DNA of 64,000 nt from Tuctoria greenei (GCA_036927565.1 JAYESD010000004.1:68570933-68634932), one strand, 5' to 3'; shown: positions 10,671 to 21,842, counted from the stretch's first letter. Made by a program: numbers and translations. Notes: generated by a model not told the origin, from the letters alone.

Positions 10671-13244
10671 CTAGCAGTGCCGGCGCTGGGCTTGTAGCTT
10701 TGACGGAGGTGTCGGTGCTGCTGGGGGGGGGGGGGGGGGGGGCTGCAGTTGAGGCGCGGCGGGTGCCTTGCGTTGACGCGTGCTTGGCGGAGGTTGACTT
10801 GATCCAGCGCCCCCCGGGGCAGGTGTTGGGTCTGTTGTGAGTGCTTGGAGCTGCTCCAAGGCTAACACTGCAGCGGTGTGATCTCCGCAGATCCTGAGGA
10901 CGCCAGAGGGGGTTGGCATCTTCAGGACGAGGTAGCTGCAGTAGGCTACAACCATGAACTGGTAGAGAGCAGGCCTACCGATGATGGCATTGAAGGGGAG
11001 GCTGACATCGGCGACGTCGAAGAGGATGCTCTCCGTCCTGTAATTGTCAGGTGTCCCGAAGGTCACCTATAGGTGGATGTTGTCGTATGGGATGATGCTC
11101 CCAGGTCCCACCCCCAAAAATTGGCTCGAGGGGGTAAGCTTGGACACCGGGATCTGCAGTTGCTTAAATGCAGCCCGGTTGAGGAGGTTGAGGTTGGCCC
11201 CGCCATCTATCAAGACGTAGTGGAGCTTGACGTTGGCTATCGTGGGGGCGACTAGGAGGGGTAGTACCCCTAACCCAGCCATGTTCTTGGGGCAGTCAGA
11301 GGCGTCAAAGCTGATCGACGTCTTCTTCCAGCGGTGTTGCAGCGCCGGAGTGGGTACAGGGGCTATCGAAGCCACTGCACGACGAAGGGTCTTAATCGCA
11401 TTCTGGGACGTGGGATCCCAAGACCCTACGAAGATGATGTGGAGGGTCTTGCGATGATCATTATCGTTGCTCACATTGGAGTCCTCATCTTGGTGGACCA
11501 CTTTGACAGCCCGCTCTTGCTTCTGGTACTCCAGCTCTTTGTCATTGTTGACCTTGGGTTCGACCTTCTGCATGCCCTCCCACTGGCGGGCAAGGGCTCC
11601 GTCCAGGCGTTGGTGAGCCCACTCTTGATAGCGTTCGGCACACCTTTTTATCTCCTGGCACTTGCTGGCTGTGTGTTCACAAGTCTTGTGCACCGGGCAG
11701 GGCTCGCGTCTTCGTCAGCGGCTGGTGGCTGACGAGGATGCTTCTCCGATCATGGCGGCTTGTCTCCTCCGGTTGCGGCTACTGCTACGACGGGGGATCC
11801 GTGCAGCGGCTTATTCTGGCTGCCACCCCGGTTCTTGTTCTTCTTTTCGCCTCTACCAGGGGTAGCAGCTCCTTCTCCGGTCGGGCCAGCCCCGCCCGCT
11901 CCGGGGGGCAGACTGAGCGTGCTAGTCGCGGCCTTCTGCCACTCTCGCACACCGATCGGCAATGGAGAAGAGCTCGGAGACACCTTGCACGTTGTGCTTG
12001 GCTAGCTTCTCGAGCATCTTGCGGTCTCGCACTCCCTGGCGAAATGCCACTTTGACAGAGGCATTTGGAATGTTGGGAATGGAGTTGCGTACCTGGGAGA
12101 AACGCTGGATAAATGACCACAACGACTCCTTGGGTTGCTGTCGCACGGCGTGGAGGTCGAGCTCGGTGTCGGGGCGCATGTAGGAGCTGCCAAAGTTCGT
12201 CGTGAATTGCCGGCACAACTCATCCAAGAGGTTATAGACCCCTCGGGAAGGTTCATCAGCCATGAGCGGGTTGACCCAGTCAGGGCGGCTAGGAAGTAGT
12301 TCGCCAGGATGGTCTCATCCGCTCCCGCAGCAAGGAGCATCGTGGTGTAGATCTGCAGGAACTCCTCCGGATTGATGCTTCCGTCGAACCTCTCCGGGAT
12401 ATGTGGCCGGAACTTGCGCGGCCACATCGTGAAGCAGAGGTGTGGATCCAACGTCGTGCAGCCTCTGACGGGCTTCGTCGGAGAGGCATATGGGACAGCA
12501 TACCCCGTGAGGGTCTGCTGCCCGACGTGCGGCACTTGTTGAACCTGCTGTTGTGGCACTGGTTGTGCCATGCGCTGTTGCAACGGTATTGGCTGTGCCA
12601 AGTACTGTTGTTGTACACACTGCTGCACCGAGTATTGCAGGGGGGCTGTCGAACCAACGTGCTCCTGATCAGGTGGCGGAGGGGTTTACCTGCGGCGCGC
12701 CTTGGACGGAAGATTCCTCGTGAACAGGGCATTGAGTGCCATATTCGGCGTTGAGGTTGCACCGCCTCTCTCGCTCCCGCTCGATGATGACGCAACCGTC
12801 CATGTGAGCTTGACGACGGTCAAGCTCGGCCCTGAGGTCCTCTGTGGGGAGCCGGCCAACACTCGTAGGCTTGGAGGAGCGGGAGTTGGCGGTGTGATGG
12901 TTGATGGACGGTGTGCGCGACAGCGACACGAGGTGCCTTCCCATGTTGGGGGAGTTGATGGTTGTGACGACGAGGTGATCGATGTCTTGGACCCACTACT
13001 GAGCCGCCCCCTGAGAGGCGTTCAACGATGGTGGGTGGTGGAGGAGAGCTCTGGCCGCCGCCAAAGCGTTCTCTGGGCTCGCTGTTAGGGGAGCCGACTG
13101 AGCCAGGGTGTGTCCCGGCGTGCTACCTTGGCTAGTTGTACCTGCACGGGGGCGAGATGGACTAGAGAGTGCCGCTCGAGCGATGGATCTGGTTACTGGG
13201 CGACGGACTCGGAAACCACCTTCCACGGGCCTGATGAACACCAT
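10671..13244 (-). pseudogene. Ty3/gypsy gag-protease, frameshifted
   Basis: Read right to left. An N-terminal MVFIRPVEGGFRVRRPVTRS at 13244 is followed by a Gln/Pro-rich stretch. The capsid (Retrotrans_gag-type) region follows over 12628-11922, with PEEFLQIYTTML, SWLMNLPEGSI and LCRQFTTNF. The frame then changes several times. A Cys/His segment (HKTCEHTASKCQEIKRC, from 11693) replaces or represents the zinc finger. A retropepsin-like domain follows, with VLIDGGANLNLL as the active-site region and a later ILFDVADVSLPFNAIIGRPA. The active-site triplet reads D-G-G-A rather than the usual D-S/T-G-A. It ends in a Pro-rich tail over the G/C homopolymer. At least four frame changes are needed, so it is a pseudogene. 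It would have supplied the virus-like particle and its processing enzyme. Confidence 0.8.
10723..10742 (+). repeat. Poly-G run (20 G)
   Basis: An uninterrupted run of 20 G lies inside the Pro-rich tail of the gag-protease pseudogene, where the minus strand reads as CCC proline codons. It may be a true expansion or have an uncertain length, because such runs are often miscounted in sequencing. Confidence 0.9.
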
Positions 13245-13281
13245 GGTGGTGAAAGCGCTACCACGTATTTTAGGGAAAAAT

Positions 13282-13299
13282 CCCCTACCTGGTGCGCCA
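13282..13299 (-). promoter_or_regulatory. Primer-binding-site-like sequence
   Basis: Read on the minus strand two bases after the 5' LTR, the sequence is TGGCGCACCAGGTAGGGG. It begins with the TGG expected to pair with a tRNA CCA end. I cannot name the tRNA with confidence. Confidence 0.6.
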
Positions 13300-13301
13300 A
13301 A

Positions 13302-14366
13302 TGTTGAAGGGTCAATGCGACACTTCCCCCGGATCTGCTAAGGAGCAGCCCACAGAGGTTCTTGTTCGGCGGGGCTTAGGCCTCAAATTAGTGTTCTAGC
13401 GGAAGAGTATGAGACAGTTGTTTTTATGTGGTTCGGACCGCAAGGAGTGTAACACCCTACTCCATGGTGGATTGTATTGCTTGGTGAGTGTGTATGCGTA
13501 TGTGGGTGTATCAGGGATTCTGAGTCTGGTGCTTGTATCGGTGGCGGTCCGGGACTTCTATAGTCAAGGTCGGACGCCTTACAAGTGGGGTCCCAGGGCC
13601 TGACAGGTGGTCCCAGGCAATCTTATCCTAAAGATCTAAGGTTTCTTCTGTAAGCTTGCTCTGACCGTGAACTTGAGGACTCGCCATCTTGCCGCCCGAG
13701 TCGTCAGTAGCCCACGCGCCGTTGCTGACATTGGCAGGGAATGTCCCATCCAACTTTCTCTGGCGCCGTAAGCTACCCACTTGGCAAAGTTGGATAGGCC
13801 TGCAACGCCTTCACTGTGATGCAATTAGTCGTAGTGGTATCTGACCATGTGTCTGGGGAAGCCACGTATCTTCAAGGATTGACAGAGACAAGGCGTACCA
13901 CCCTCTTAACTTCCTCACTATCCGCTCAGGGCAAGTGGACTGACTATGCGGCTGCTGGGGAGCTCTCCGCCATGGTGGAGCCCACTCCCGTCTTGCGGAC
14001 CATGTGGCAGCTCGGGAGCTCACCTCCGCGGGGGAGGCCAGACGTTGCCTCACCTTGGGTGCTTGACTCCGTGGGGGAGGTCGGGTCTTGACTTCGTGTG
14101 CCACGTGGTAGCTTGGGAGCTCACCTCCGCGGAGGAGGTCGGGTCCCGTCCCTTTGGACACGTGGCTGCCTGGGAGCTTGTCGTCGAGGTGGAGCTGAGG
14201 GCCTCCTTCGGGATGTCTTGTGGGCACCCTGGACCTCGCATCTGAGGCTGGTTGGTCCGGGTCTCTTGGACACGTGGCGCCTTCGGACCCTGTCCCTGCT
14301 GGGAGGCGAGGTACCTAGGTGGCTGTAACCTATGCGTGAGGGTACCCGATATGCTGGGTACCGACA
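13302..14366 (-). repeat. 5' LTR of the Tat-like element
   Basis: This is a 1065-bp direct repeat of 1234-2317, ending in a canonical CA and followed by the GTGCC target duplication. Its TATA box reads CTATAGAAGT on the minus strand (13554-13563) where the other LTR has CTATAAAAGG. The promoter copy that would drive the element is therefore damaged. Confidence 0.85.
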
Positions 14367-14371
14367 GTGCC

Positions 14372-15740
14372 GCAACAACATGGTAAAGTAAATGAATGCA
14401 CTAACGCTAATAATGCCTTGTCAAGTTTTCCTAGTATTCTTTTCTTGCAGCAGGGACAAAAAATAAAAGTGAAGCATTGTTCTCTGCGGTTGTGCAATAT
14501 GGACAGGCCTCATTCTACCCCCAAAGCAAGCTTCTTTGCTAGACATATGAGCAAGCCAAGGACGGCTTGTCACCAAGAAGGGGAGAATGATGAGATTGTG
14601 CATATTATAAATGCACATACAAACATGGTACAATGTTTATTTATTTGGGATCCTGGCTCGAGTGAATGTGCATGCGTATTTGATGAAGAACATGGAGATG
14701 GTGCACTATGTCGTCCACCACCTTGGCCTCCTCCTTTCATGCAGACAAGAAGATTTGATGACATTGCACATTTGGAACAACACATGAGAGAAGATGAACT
14801 TGAGTCGAGGACGACTTCAATTCAAGAAGGGGGGATGATGAGGATATCACTTCTATGGATACAAACAACACTCAATTGAGCATACAAGATGCAATCAATA
14901 GAGTTTACACACAACAATTAATTTCAGTGGTGAGCTCGTTCTTATATGTTTCTTTATATAATTTTGAAAATAGATTGCTACCTAATAATTTAATTGTGAT
15001 AGGATACATAGAGAGGTTCAAGGAGTAATTGGAGGAAGGTTTATGGGCATGGAGGACCACAGAATAAGTTCAAAGAAGATGGAAACCGACCCCAACTCAA
15101 AATCATGTCCAACTCAGAGTCCAGAAGCAGTTTGCACTAAAACAGATGTCCAAGACGCATACAAACTCCGTTTTGGGCGTTCTACATATGCACGGAAATT
15201 GGAGAGGATAAAATTTCCAATGTCACTGGTCCCATGTCATAATTCCTTCGGAGTTAATGGCAACCGTCGAAACAAAATCGAGTTCAGAATCTGTCAGGGT
15301 GTTGTGCCACTGTATTGGGCCATTGGGCCTTGTATCAAGTGTACATCCCTTATTATCATGTCTTAGGGTTAGGTCACCACTCCAACATCCTTTAGACATC
15401 CTCCCACCTATATATACTCCATAGTAACCACCATAAACAATTGGGTTTTGCTTAGGTTAATAATATTGCTATTTATCAGTTTGTGAAACCCCAATTCAGC
15501 AATTTCAGATTGCTTCTTCTACATTCTTGCTTGTATTCTCGGTTGCACTTGCAGGGATTATCCTTCTTGGTGAGGTCAAGCGTGTGAAGCACGGTTGATA
15601 ACCAATGGAGTGGTGGCGTAGTGATTGCAGAGGCTGCTCGTGTTCTACTCGAGAGTCTCGGATCATCAACGTCGAGATTGCCATCAATCGACTTATCTAT
15701 TACCTTTCAGAAGATCGAGACCTACTACCCTCATCACTTT
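14372..15740 (+). other. Old gypsy-like or gene-like remnant interrupted by the Tat element
   Basis: An open frame runs 14367-14879 and continues in phase from the left flank (about 1097-1233) if the insertion and one GTGCC copy are removed. It contains two copies of a motif resembling the end of gypsy pol plus PPT (GGACGGCTTG..AAGAAGGGG near 14562-14590 and GGACGACTTC..AAGAAGGGG near 14810-14835). Downstream, about 15300-15700, the DNA looks like a gypsy LTR: TATATATACTCC near 15411, then a T-rich leader. I could not find its partner LTR or a TSD, and the function of the open frame is unknown. Confidence 0.35.
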
Positions 15741-15754
15741 TTTCTGATCGGGAA

Positions 15755-16190
15755 GGGCTAGTGAAAGTCTGGTTCTTTGTGGACTCATCAACAGGGACGT
15801 AGGTTTCTTCGTGAAACTGAACCTCGGAGAAAAATCTCGTGTTCTTTGTCCCTCTTTTGATTTCTGCACTGTATTTACCTTTTTAGTGATCATAGGGCTT
15901 TACCTTTGTCTACTTGTTCTAGCATTTTTTAGATCTTTTTTCATACTCTATATTGTCTCTAGAACTGCTACGGTGTATTTCACTTCATAAAAGTTGAGAA
16001 AAATCCCTCCTTTGATCAAGTACTACGCAGAAGCTCGAACTTATTGGACTCTTGTCAGACTTGTCCGAGCACTGTCGAACAAGTCCGGACCCAACTCGAA
16101 CTTATCCAAAATCTAGGATCAGGACAGAGTTTAACTACTTCCATATTATTTTTAATTGCCTATTCACCCCCCCCTCTAGGCCACCTTTCA
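15755..16190 (+). repeat. Decayed Sirevirus-type LTR 3' end
   Basis: The order of motifs matches the last third of the Sirevirus LTR at 34440-34828: TTTGTGGACTC..TCAAC.GGGACGTAG, a 'cctcgg..aaaatc' segment, TTGAGAAAAATCCC, and the end CCTATTCACCCC..CTCTAGG..ACCTTTCA. Halves of the palindromic motif occur at 16055-16095 (GACTTGTCCG, AACAAGTCCGGAC). No primer site follows, so only the LTR end survives. Confidence 0.65.
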
Positions 16191-16693
16191 ATATGAGAAA
16201 TCTTGATCTTAGAATTATGAAAAGATTCTCACGGTCTATACTAGTTTGACTAGGCTCAGCGTGAAACCAAATAGCATATGGATAGAGTTTCCCAAATTTG
16301 AACATCATATGACTTTGGTAGGAAATTTTAATCAAGTGAGGAACTTTAATTCAACATATTTTAAAAATATTCCGGAAAGTCAAGTTTCACTTTTAACTAG
16401 GAATTTAGCAGCTCTATTACAATATCATATTTCACAACAACCTAGAATTAGATTAAGCTTATGCTATCCACAAATTCCAAGTTTAATGCAAATTACTTAA
16501 GCCAATAAACACAATGGTTGGAGAATACTTATTTGTATACTAGGGGCTAAGGAAAAATAAAACAAAGCAATTATTTATCATTTCAACTTAAGCAAAGTTA
16601 AAATATTCTTACCGCACATCTTTTATTTTATTCAAACAATTCTAAAAATAAAAGAAGTAAACATATTTTGTTATGTTTATTTTTTTTAGTAAA
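16191..16693. other. A+T-rich DNA, nothing recognised
   Basis: I see no coding potential beyond short chance frames. It lies between the LTR relic and the MITE. Confidence 0.5.
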
Positions 16694-17074
16694 GTGCATC
16701 AATGGCCCCTGAACTTGTTCGGGTTTGTCTTCTAGGCCCATGAATTTTTAAAATGCATATTTAGATCCAAAATACAAAAATGCTCCTATGACTATTAACA
16801 TAACTGTTACTTGAGATTTATTTTTCATATTTATTCTCTCCCCAAATATGTTTTGTTAGCCTCCAATATAAATTATGATAACAATGTTGACTTTGGAAGA
16901 GATCAAATATGAAAATAAAGCTCAATTAACAATTATGTCAATAGTCATAGGGAAATTTTCAGTATTATGGACACATATGACACACTTTAACAAGTTTATA
17001 GACCTAAATATACACTTTAAAAGTTAATGGACCAAGATGATACACCCAGACAAGTTCAGGGGCCATATATGCGG
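16694..17074. mobile_element. MITE-like element with ~75-bp terminal inverted repeats
   Basis: The left end (GTGCATCAATGGCCCCTGAA, 16694 on) and the reverse complement of the right end (CCGCATATATGGCCCCTGAA, ending 17074) match for about 75 bases with scattered differences. The interior is A+T-rich and non-coding. At ~380 bp with long TIRs it fits a small non-autonomous DNA element. I could not settle the target duplication, so the superfamily is left open. Confidence 0.6.
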
Positions 17075-17413
17075 ATAGTGAGGAGAAAATAAAGCAAAAA
17101 TGAGATACAAGTTGGGTGTGATACAAGTTACATCAAGTGGGGATCCTCTCCCAAGCTTGTTCTTGGTCAAAGTCCGGGATAGGCGTTGAATCTCTAACTA
17201 CGTGAGGTAGGTCATAAGGTCGGTCTAACCTTGTTGCAGCTTTGCTTCGACAATGGATGTTTAAGTGTCGATGTTGTGTTTCCTCCCATGGGTGCCATGT
17301 GCGTGGTCGAAGAGAGTGTTGTAGATGTCGCTCATCCACACCTCATGGTTCCCCATGCGTTGGTTGTGATTCGTCATTCCTTGGCTAAGCTCATGATAAC
17401 CTTTATCCATAGA
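17075..17413. other. Spacer, nothing recognised
   Basis: I see no gene. The last ~65 bases are one copy of a short tandem duplication whose second copy is at about 19955-20020. Confidence 0.5.
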
Positions 17414-19945
17414 GGAACTGTAACACCCTCAATTTTTGCATCATGCATTGCATACATGTTCATGCATTAAACATTAGTAGAATAAAATAAAAATGATAAA
17501 ACATAAAACATACATATACAAGATATGTGTAGCAAAAGAAGAGAAGAAAATAATAATATAAAACATGTATTAGAGAACAAATATAAAAATGATAATATAT
17601 ATATATATATAATATTTGTGAAACCTAAAGAAAGAAAAAAAGATTCCAGAAACTTCCGGAAGTTTCCAGGGGAAGCTTTGCTTCACCCCGTAAGTTTCCA
17701 AGCAAAAAGTGTATGGTTGCACCGTAGCCAGTCCGGTTGCTGGGAGCCAGACGAGCCTGCGGCCTTGGCCGAGTCCAGCTCGGTCACGCATGTCCAAAGC
17801 CCCGTGGCTGAGCCGGTCTCTGGACCGCAGCCGCTATAAAAGGAGCGAGGCTCCGTGGGTTTCGACAGAAGCAGCGCCGCCGCCCAAAAAGAAAAAAACC
17901 CTAGCCGCAATAGAAAAAAAGAGAGAAGAACAGAGGCGCCCCCAGGAAGAAAAGGTGATAAAAAGGGAAGGAATAGGAAGAAAAAGAGGAGGGTGTCGTC
18001 GTCCGCTGGAGATCGTCGTCATCATCGTGCCGCCGGAGGATCGCTGCGCCATCCACTTCGTCTACGCGTCATCTTCATTCTGTGGTCGTCGAAGCCGTCA
18101 CATCTACGGTAGGGTTCGTTTTTCCGATGCGAATTTTAGCGATGTATTAAATCTAATATACGTAATTTGATCGTAGTCGCACTATCTTTTTATTTTCAGT
18201 GGCATTAATTCTCGCTAAAACCCCCGTAAACTCGTATGAACACGTATGAACTAGTTGCATCTAATCAATAAAATACCATAGTTAATTAATAATTGAACTT
18301 TACATGCATGCATCTCATCACATGTTGATTAGTATGTGTGCATCATGTTGATTCGTATATATTTTCTTGTATGTGTGATCACGAGTAGATGGAAGTGCTC
18401 GAGAGGTCATCTACGAGGATTTCCAGAATCAAGACTTCGAAGCGCTTGAGCAACCCTATCCGTCGGAGCAAGGCAAGTATCCTTGAAGCATATTGATTCT
18501 GTTTTGAAATAAATGTTTTGTTTGCAAAACTGCATGCTTGTGTCAATTTGATGGGAATCCTATGATAGAAAGTTTACTAGCTTTGTTTAACCACCCTTGT
18601 CACCTGGGATATATGGTAGAGAGTCACGATGGGATTTTTTTACCTTTTTTGCTTCGCTTAATTAATTAGGATGGAAGAATAACTACACTACTTAATTTAA
18701 TTATGCATTAATGAGATTGTGGTTGACATGAACTGGTTAAATTTGATATGGTAATGGGTGATCTAAGCAAGCCTGGTATGTGGATGGGTTGGATGTATGG
18801 TGGATTACTTGTTTTAGATCTAAGGACCGGTTCATGGAGCGACCATCTAGGATTTATAGTGCCACCACGAGGCCAAGTATGGGTGCGGCGTAGCTGATTA
18901 ATTAGGGCTTTGCCAGTGCTATTTTGGACCATTAAGGATGCTTGGGGAAGGGGTAGTCGGATTGGGTTTGTTGATGATTGGTGGGACTACCCTGGGATCC
19001 GAATGGCTCAAGAGGGGGCCCTTGGTTGAAGATGTGCTTAGTTGGAGACATCGTCACTGGTGAAACCTCAGTGGGGTCTAAATAGGCTAGTAATCCCTTT
19101 GTAAAGGCTATTTTGTGATCTCTTGGCCACACACCTAAGGAAGTGTGAGACGACATAACTGAGATTCTATAGTCATCGAAAGGTGATGAAATCACAAACA
19201 CGTGGGTAAAGCGGTACAACCTCTGCAGAGTGTGTCTAAAACTATCAAGATAGTCGTGCTCCCAGTTATGAGCAACCTGGACCCTCACATGATTAGAGGG
19301 AACTCGGTATTGGGATGGTATTTGGGATGGTTATGGTTGGTATTATGGTTATAGATGGTTATGGATAAATTCTGGTATTGAATATGGATATTGGTAGATG
19401 ATGATAGATATGAAATATGGATTGTATTATGATAACTACATGGATTATGATGGGTTTATTTCATATACATATAATATATTGCTTTTCAAATATTTTACTG
19501 TACTTTTCAGCACTTAGCCATTATTACATTTCTCATTTGTATGCTACATGTCATACTTTCCACACTTGCTGAGTACGACATGTACTCACTCTTGCAATCC
19601 CCCCCACCAACAGTTGCAGGTCAGGATATGGAGTATTACGTTAATAATGCGGAGTTCTAGACCGTGTCCACCATCAGCTTTGCCTGTGGGGTTGCATGGA
19701 GTTGCGCTATCCCTTTTGCTTAGTTGCTTAATTAGTTTATTTCCGCTGCATTAGTTGAACTTGTCATTAATATTCATTAGAGCTCGAGGATAATATGAAT
19801 TGTGTAATAGAATTTGGTTAATTAATCTTGTTCTGCGGTAATTATCTGTTTATCAATTGTGAATCACTTGTGTATGTGTGTTAAACATCCTGGACACACA
19901 TACACTGCACTTGGTTCGTTTCTCGGAATTGGGTGTCACAGGAAC
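17414..19945 (+). mobile_element. Solo LTR, 2522 bp, with TSD GGAAC
   Basis: The element spans 17419-19940. It starts TGTAACACCC and ends GGGTGTCACA, a 10-base imperfect inverted terminal repeat. Perfect 5-bp duplications GGAAC flank it (17414-17418 and 19941-19945). No internal domain, primer site or second LTR is present, so it is a solo LTR left by recombination between two LTRs of a large Ty3/gypsy-type element. The TGTAACACCC/GGGTGTCACA ends and ~2.5-kb length suggest a chromovirus such as Tekay/Del, which is inference. Confidence 0.88.
17834..17842 (+). promoter_or_regulatory. TATA box of the solo LTR
   Basis: CTATAAAAG lies about 415 bases into the LTR, at the start of a G+C-rich, Arg/Pro-codon-rich leader. 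It sets plus-strand orientation. Confidence 0.55.
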
Positions 19946-21800
19946 ATCGTGCACCCAACATGCGTTGGGTGTGATCCATCATTCCTTGGCTAAGGTCAAC
20001 ATACCTTCTAGTCACAAAGAAACAACTTGCAACAAACAATGGTGGCAACTCCCTTGAGCTTGAATAGATACTTAAAATAGTTGGGGGCATAGTGATCCAA
20101 CTTATTCATTACAATCCATTAGTTTCTCATGAAGGGGTTCCATGCCAAATCTCTGGTCTCGTATAGCCATGATTGGCTCTTGGGCTTAATTTTTGATAGG
20201 TTGCAACCATGCTCTTTACTTGCTGGCCAAAAGCTGTTGAAATAGAACCTCTAGAGCTTCACTTAACAATCAACTTCTTGGATAAGCTAGTGCCAAGTGT
20301 GGATGAATGCTTGATGCAGTTTTGAGGCTTGAGTCCATAGGAAAAGCTAGACTATCAAAATGGGTTGAGTCATTTCTCTTAGATCCAACTAGTGTTAAAA
20401 AAGTTTAGATGCTCTATGAGTCTCGTTAGGGTTAGCGTGGTAGCGGAGAAGGAGTGCCAAGATGAGGAAGTTGGAAGAGGATTCAAAAAAGAGATAATAA
20501 AATCAAACTTCGAGTAGCCACCACACACTGTACTATAAGGTGAGTAGTAAGATTCCATACAGAGAAGACGTGTCTCCCGATAGTAGGACTTAGAGTCTCT
20601 TGTCCATACAGTGAGGAAATCTTCGTATGTACGGTGAATGAAGATGATTTCATACAAAGAGGAAATACTTAGTTGTTGTGGGACTTCGAGTCATTGCACC
20701 CTACAATGGGATTGTATGGTGACCTAGCCATTAAACCACTAGTAGGGAAGTTTGAAAACTTTCAATCACTATACTGTGTTGTGACTTGGTAACCATACTT
20801 GGACAATATGGTGATGGTTTAGTTAGTTTTCAAAGGTTTGCCATTATATAGCCTTTCCTAGACGGTTTCTGGGGGTGGGGAGGGGGGGCACTTGGAAATG
20901 TTTATGACCCGAGGAAGCTATTGAGAGCCAACAAATAACAAGAGATATTTGAGCAAGATTGAGAGTAAATTTCTAGTGCTTGAGGGAGAAGAAATAGCAT
21001 CAATTGTCCTCTAGGGCTAATGTATCCATAGAGGGTCTTCTTAGCTTGTTACTCTTGGTCTATGGCAAGACCAAGATAGATTAGGAGTCAAAATTGAGCT
21101 TCTAGTGGGAGTTATGGAAGCTTTGTCAAGTTTGTACATGGTTTGGAGCCCTCTATTCAAAGAGGCATCACTGGTGAACGCTCGTATTCACACTTGAAGG
21201 ATGAGTCATATCCGAGTAGTGAGCATTGCCGTCGTGCGGCTAGAGGATCTTATACTCATCGGGGTGGACCAACATAGAGTTGAGGAAGACACCATCCTTC
21301 AAGATCAGGGAAAAATATTGTCGAGCATTCTTCTCTTTCTCTCTATTTGCTTTACTTCTCATTTATAAAAATTACATGTACTCTCGCTAGAATTGCTATT
21401 ATTCTTTCCACTAGCATGCTAGGAGTTGTGTTAGTGTCTTTACTTTTCTACTAGCACGTAGGTTCTTGGCCTACAAGAATTGATATAGGTTGTGATCAAT
21501 TTGATATGTTTGAAAATTTGTTAAGTGAGTTCTCGTTTTATGGAATTCTCGACTGAAAACCCTCCCCGGTATCCTGTGCGTTCGCTCCCTGTGATGGTCA
21601 TCCCCTTGGTGAATAATAAAAGTGGTTAAATCTTCTATTTATGATACATATATTTGAACACAGTTGCATGTTTCATCTGAATTCTTATGAGAAAAAGCAA
21701 TACATGACACTATATACATCGATTCTTATAGATCAAGAGGGAGTATATATATTAGGAGGTATTCTATTATATCTTTTTAGACACCATATCTTAAATATGT
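19946..21800. other. Unrecognised, decayed DNA
   Basis: Many short stop-filled frames and no domain that I recognise. T-rich segments near 21300-21600 resemble old LTR ends, but I find no repeat pair. A GAGGGAGTA near 21738 looks like a Stowaway end without a matching partner. Confidence 0.4.
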
Positions 21801-21804
21801 ATGA

Positions 21805-21806
<2 letters not shown>

Positions 21807-21842
<36 letters not shown>
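21807..21842. repeat. (AT)n microsatellite
   Basis: About 18 uninterrupted AT units. Confidence 0.95.

Larger units (their letters stand above)
1229..14371 (-). mobile_element. Tat-like Ty3/gypsy retrotransposon derivative, complete ends, no RT/INT
   Basis: Two ~1.07-kb direct repeats (1234-2317 and 13302-14366) bound the element. They begin TGTCGAAGGG/TGTTGAAGGG and end ACCGATA/ACCGACA, with a perfect 5-bp target duplication GTGCC at 1229-1233 and 14367-14371. The sense strand is minus: primer-site-like sequence, gag and protease run right to left from the right-hand LTR. An extra ORF lies on the opposite strand next to the 3' (left) LTR. That antisense gene plus a tandem-repeat block near the 3' end is the known layout of the Tat lineage. 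No reverse transcriptase, RNase H or integrase motif is visible in any frame, so I infer a non-autonomous derivative. Confidence 0.88.

Noticed and set aside
11738..13341. Plus-strand frames opposite gag of the Tat element
   Set aside because: They overlap the minus-strand gag motifs and show only G+C-rich low-complexity sequence.
14421..14785. Minus-strand frames around 14421-14785
   Set aside because: They lie opposite the better plus-strand frame 14367-14879 and have no motif.
17709..18170. Arg/Lys/Pro-rich frame of 153 codons after a TATA box
   Set aside because: It lies inside the solo LTR, in a leader-like region with no recognisable domain.
21725..21760. Stowaway-type MITE end (GAGGGAGTA)
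   Set aside because: No matching CTCCCTC end lies at a plausible distance and there is no TA duplication pair.
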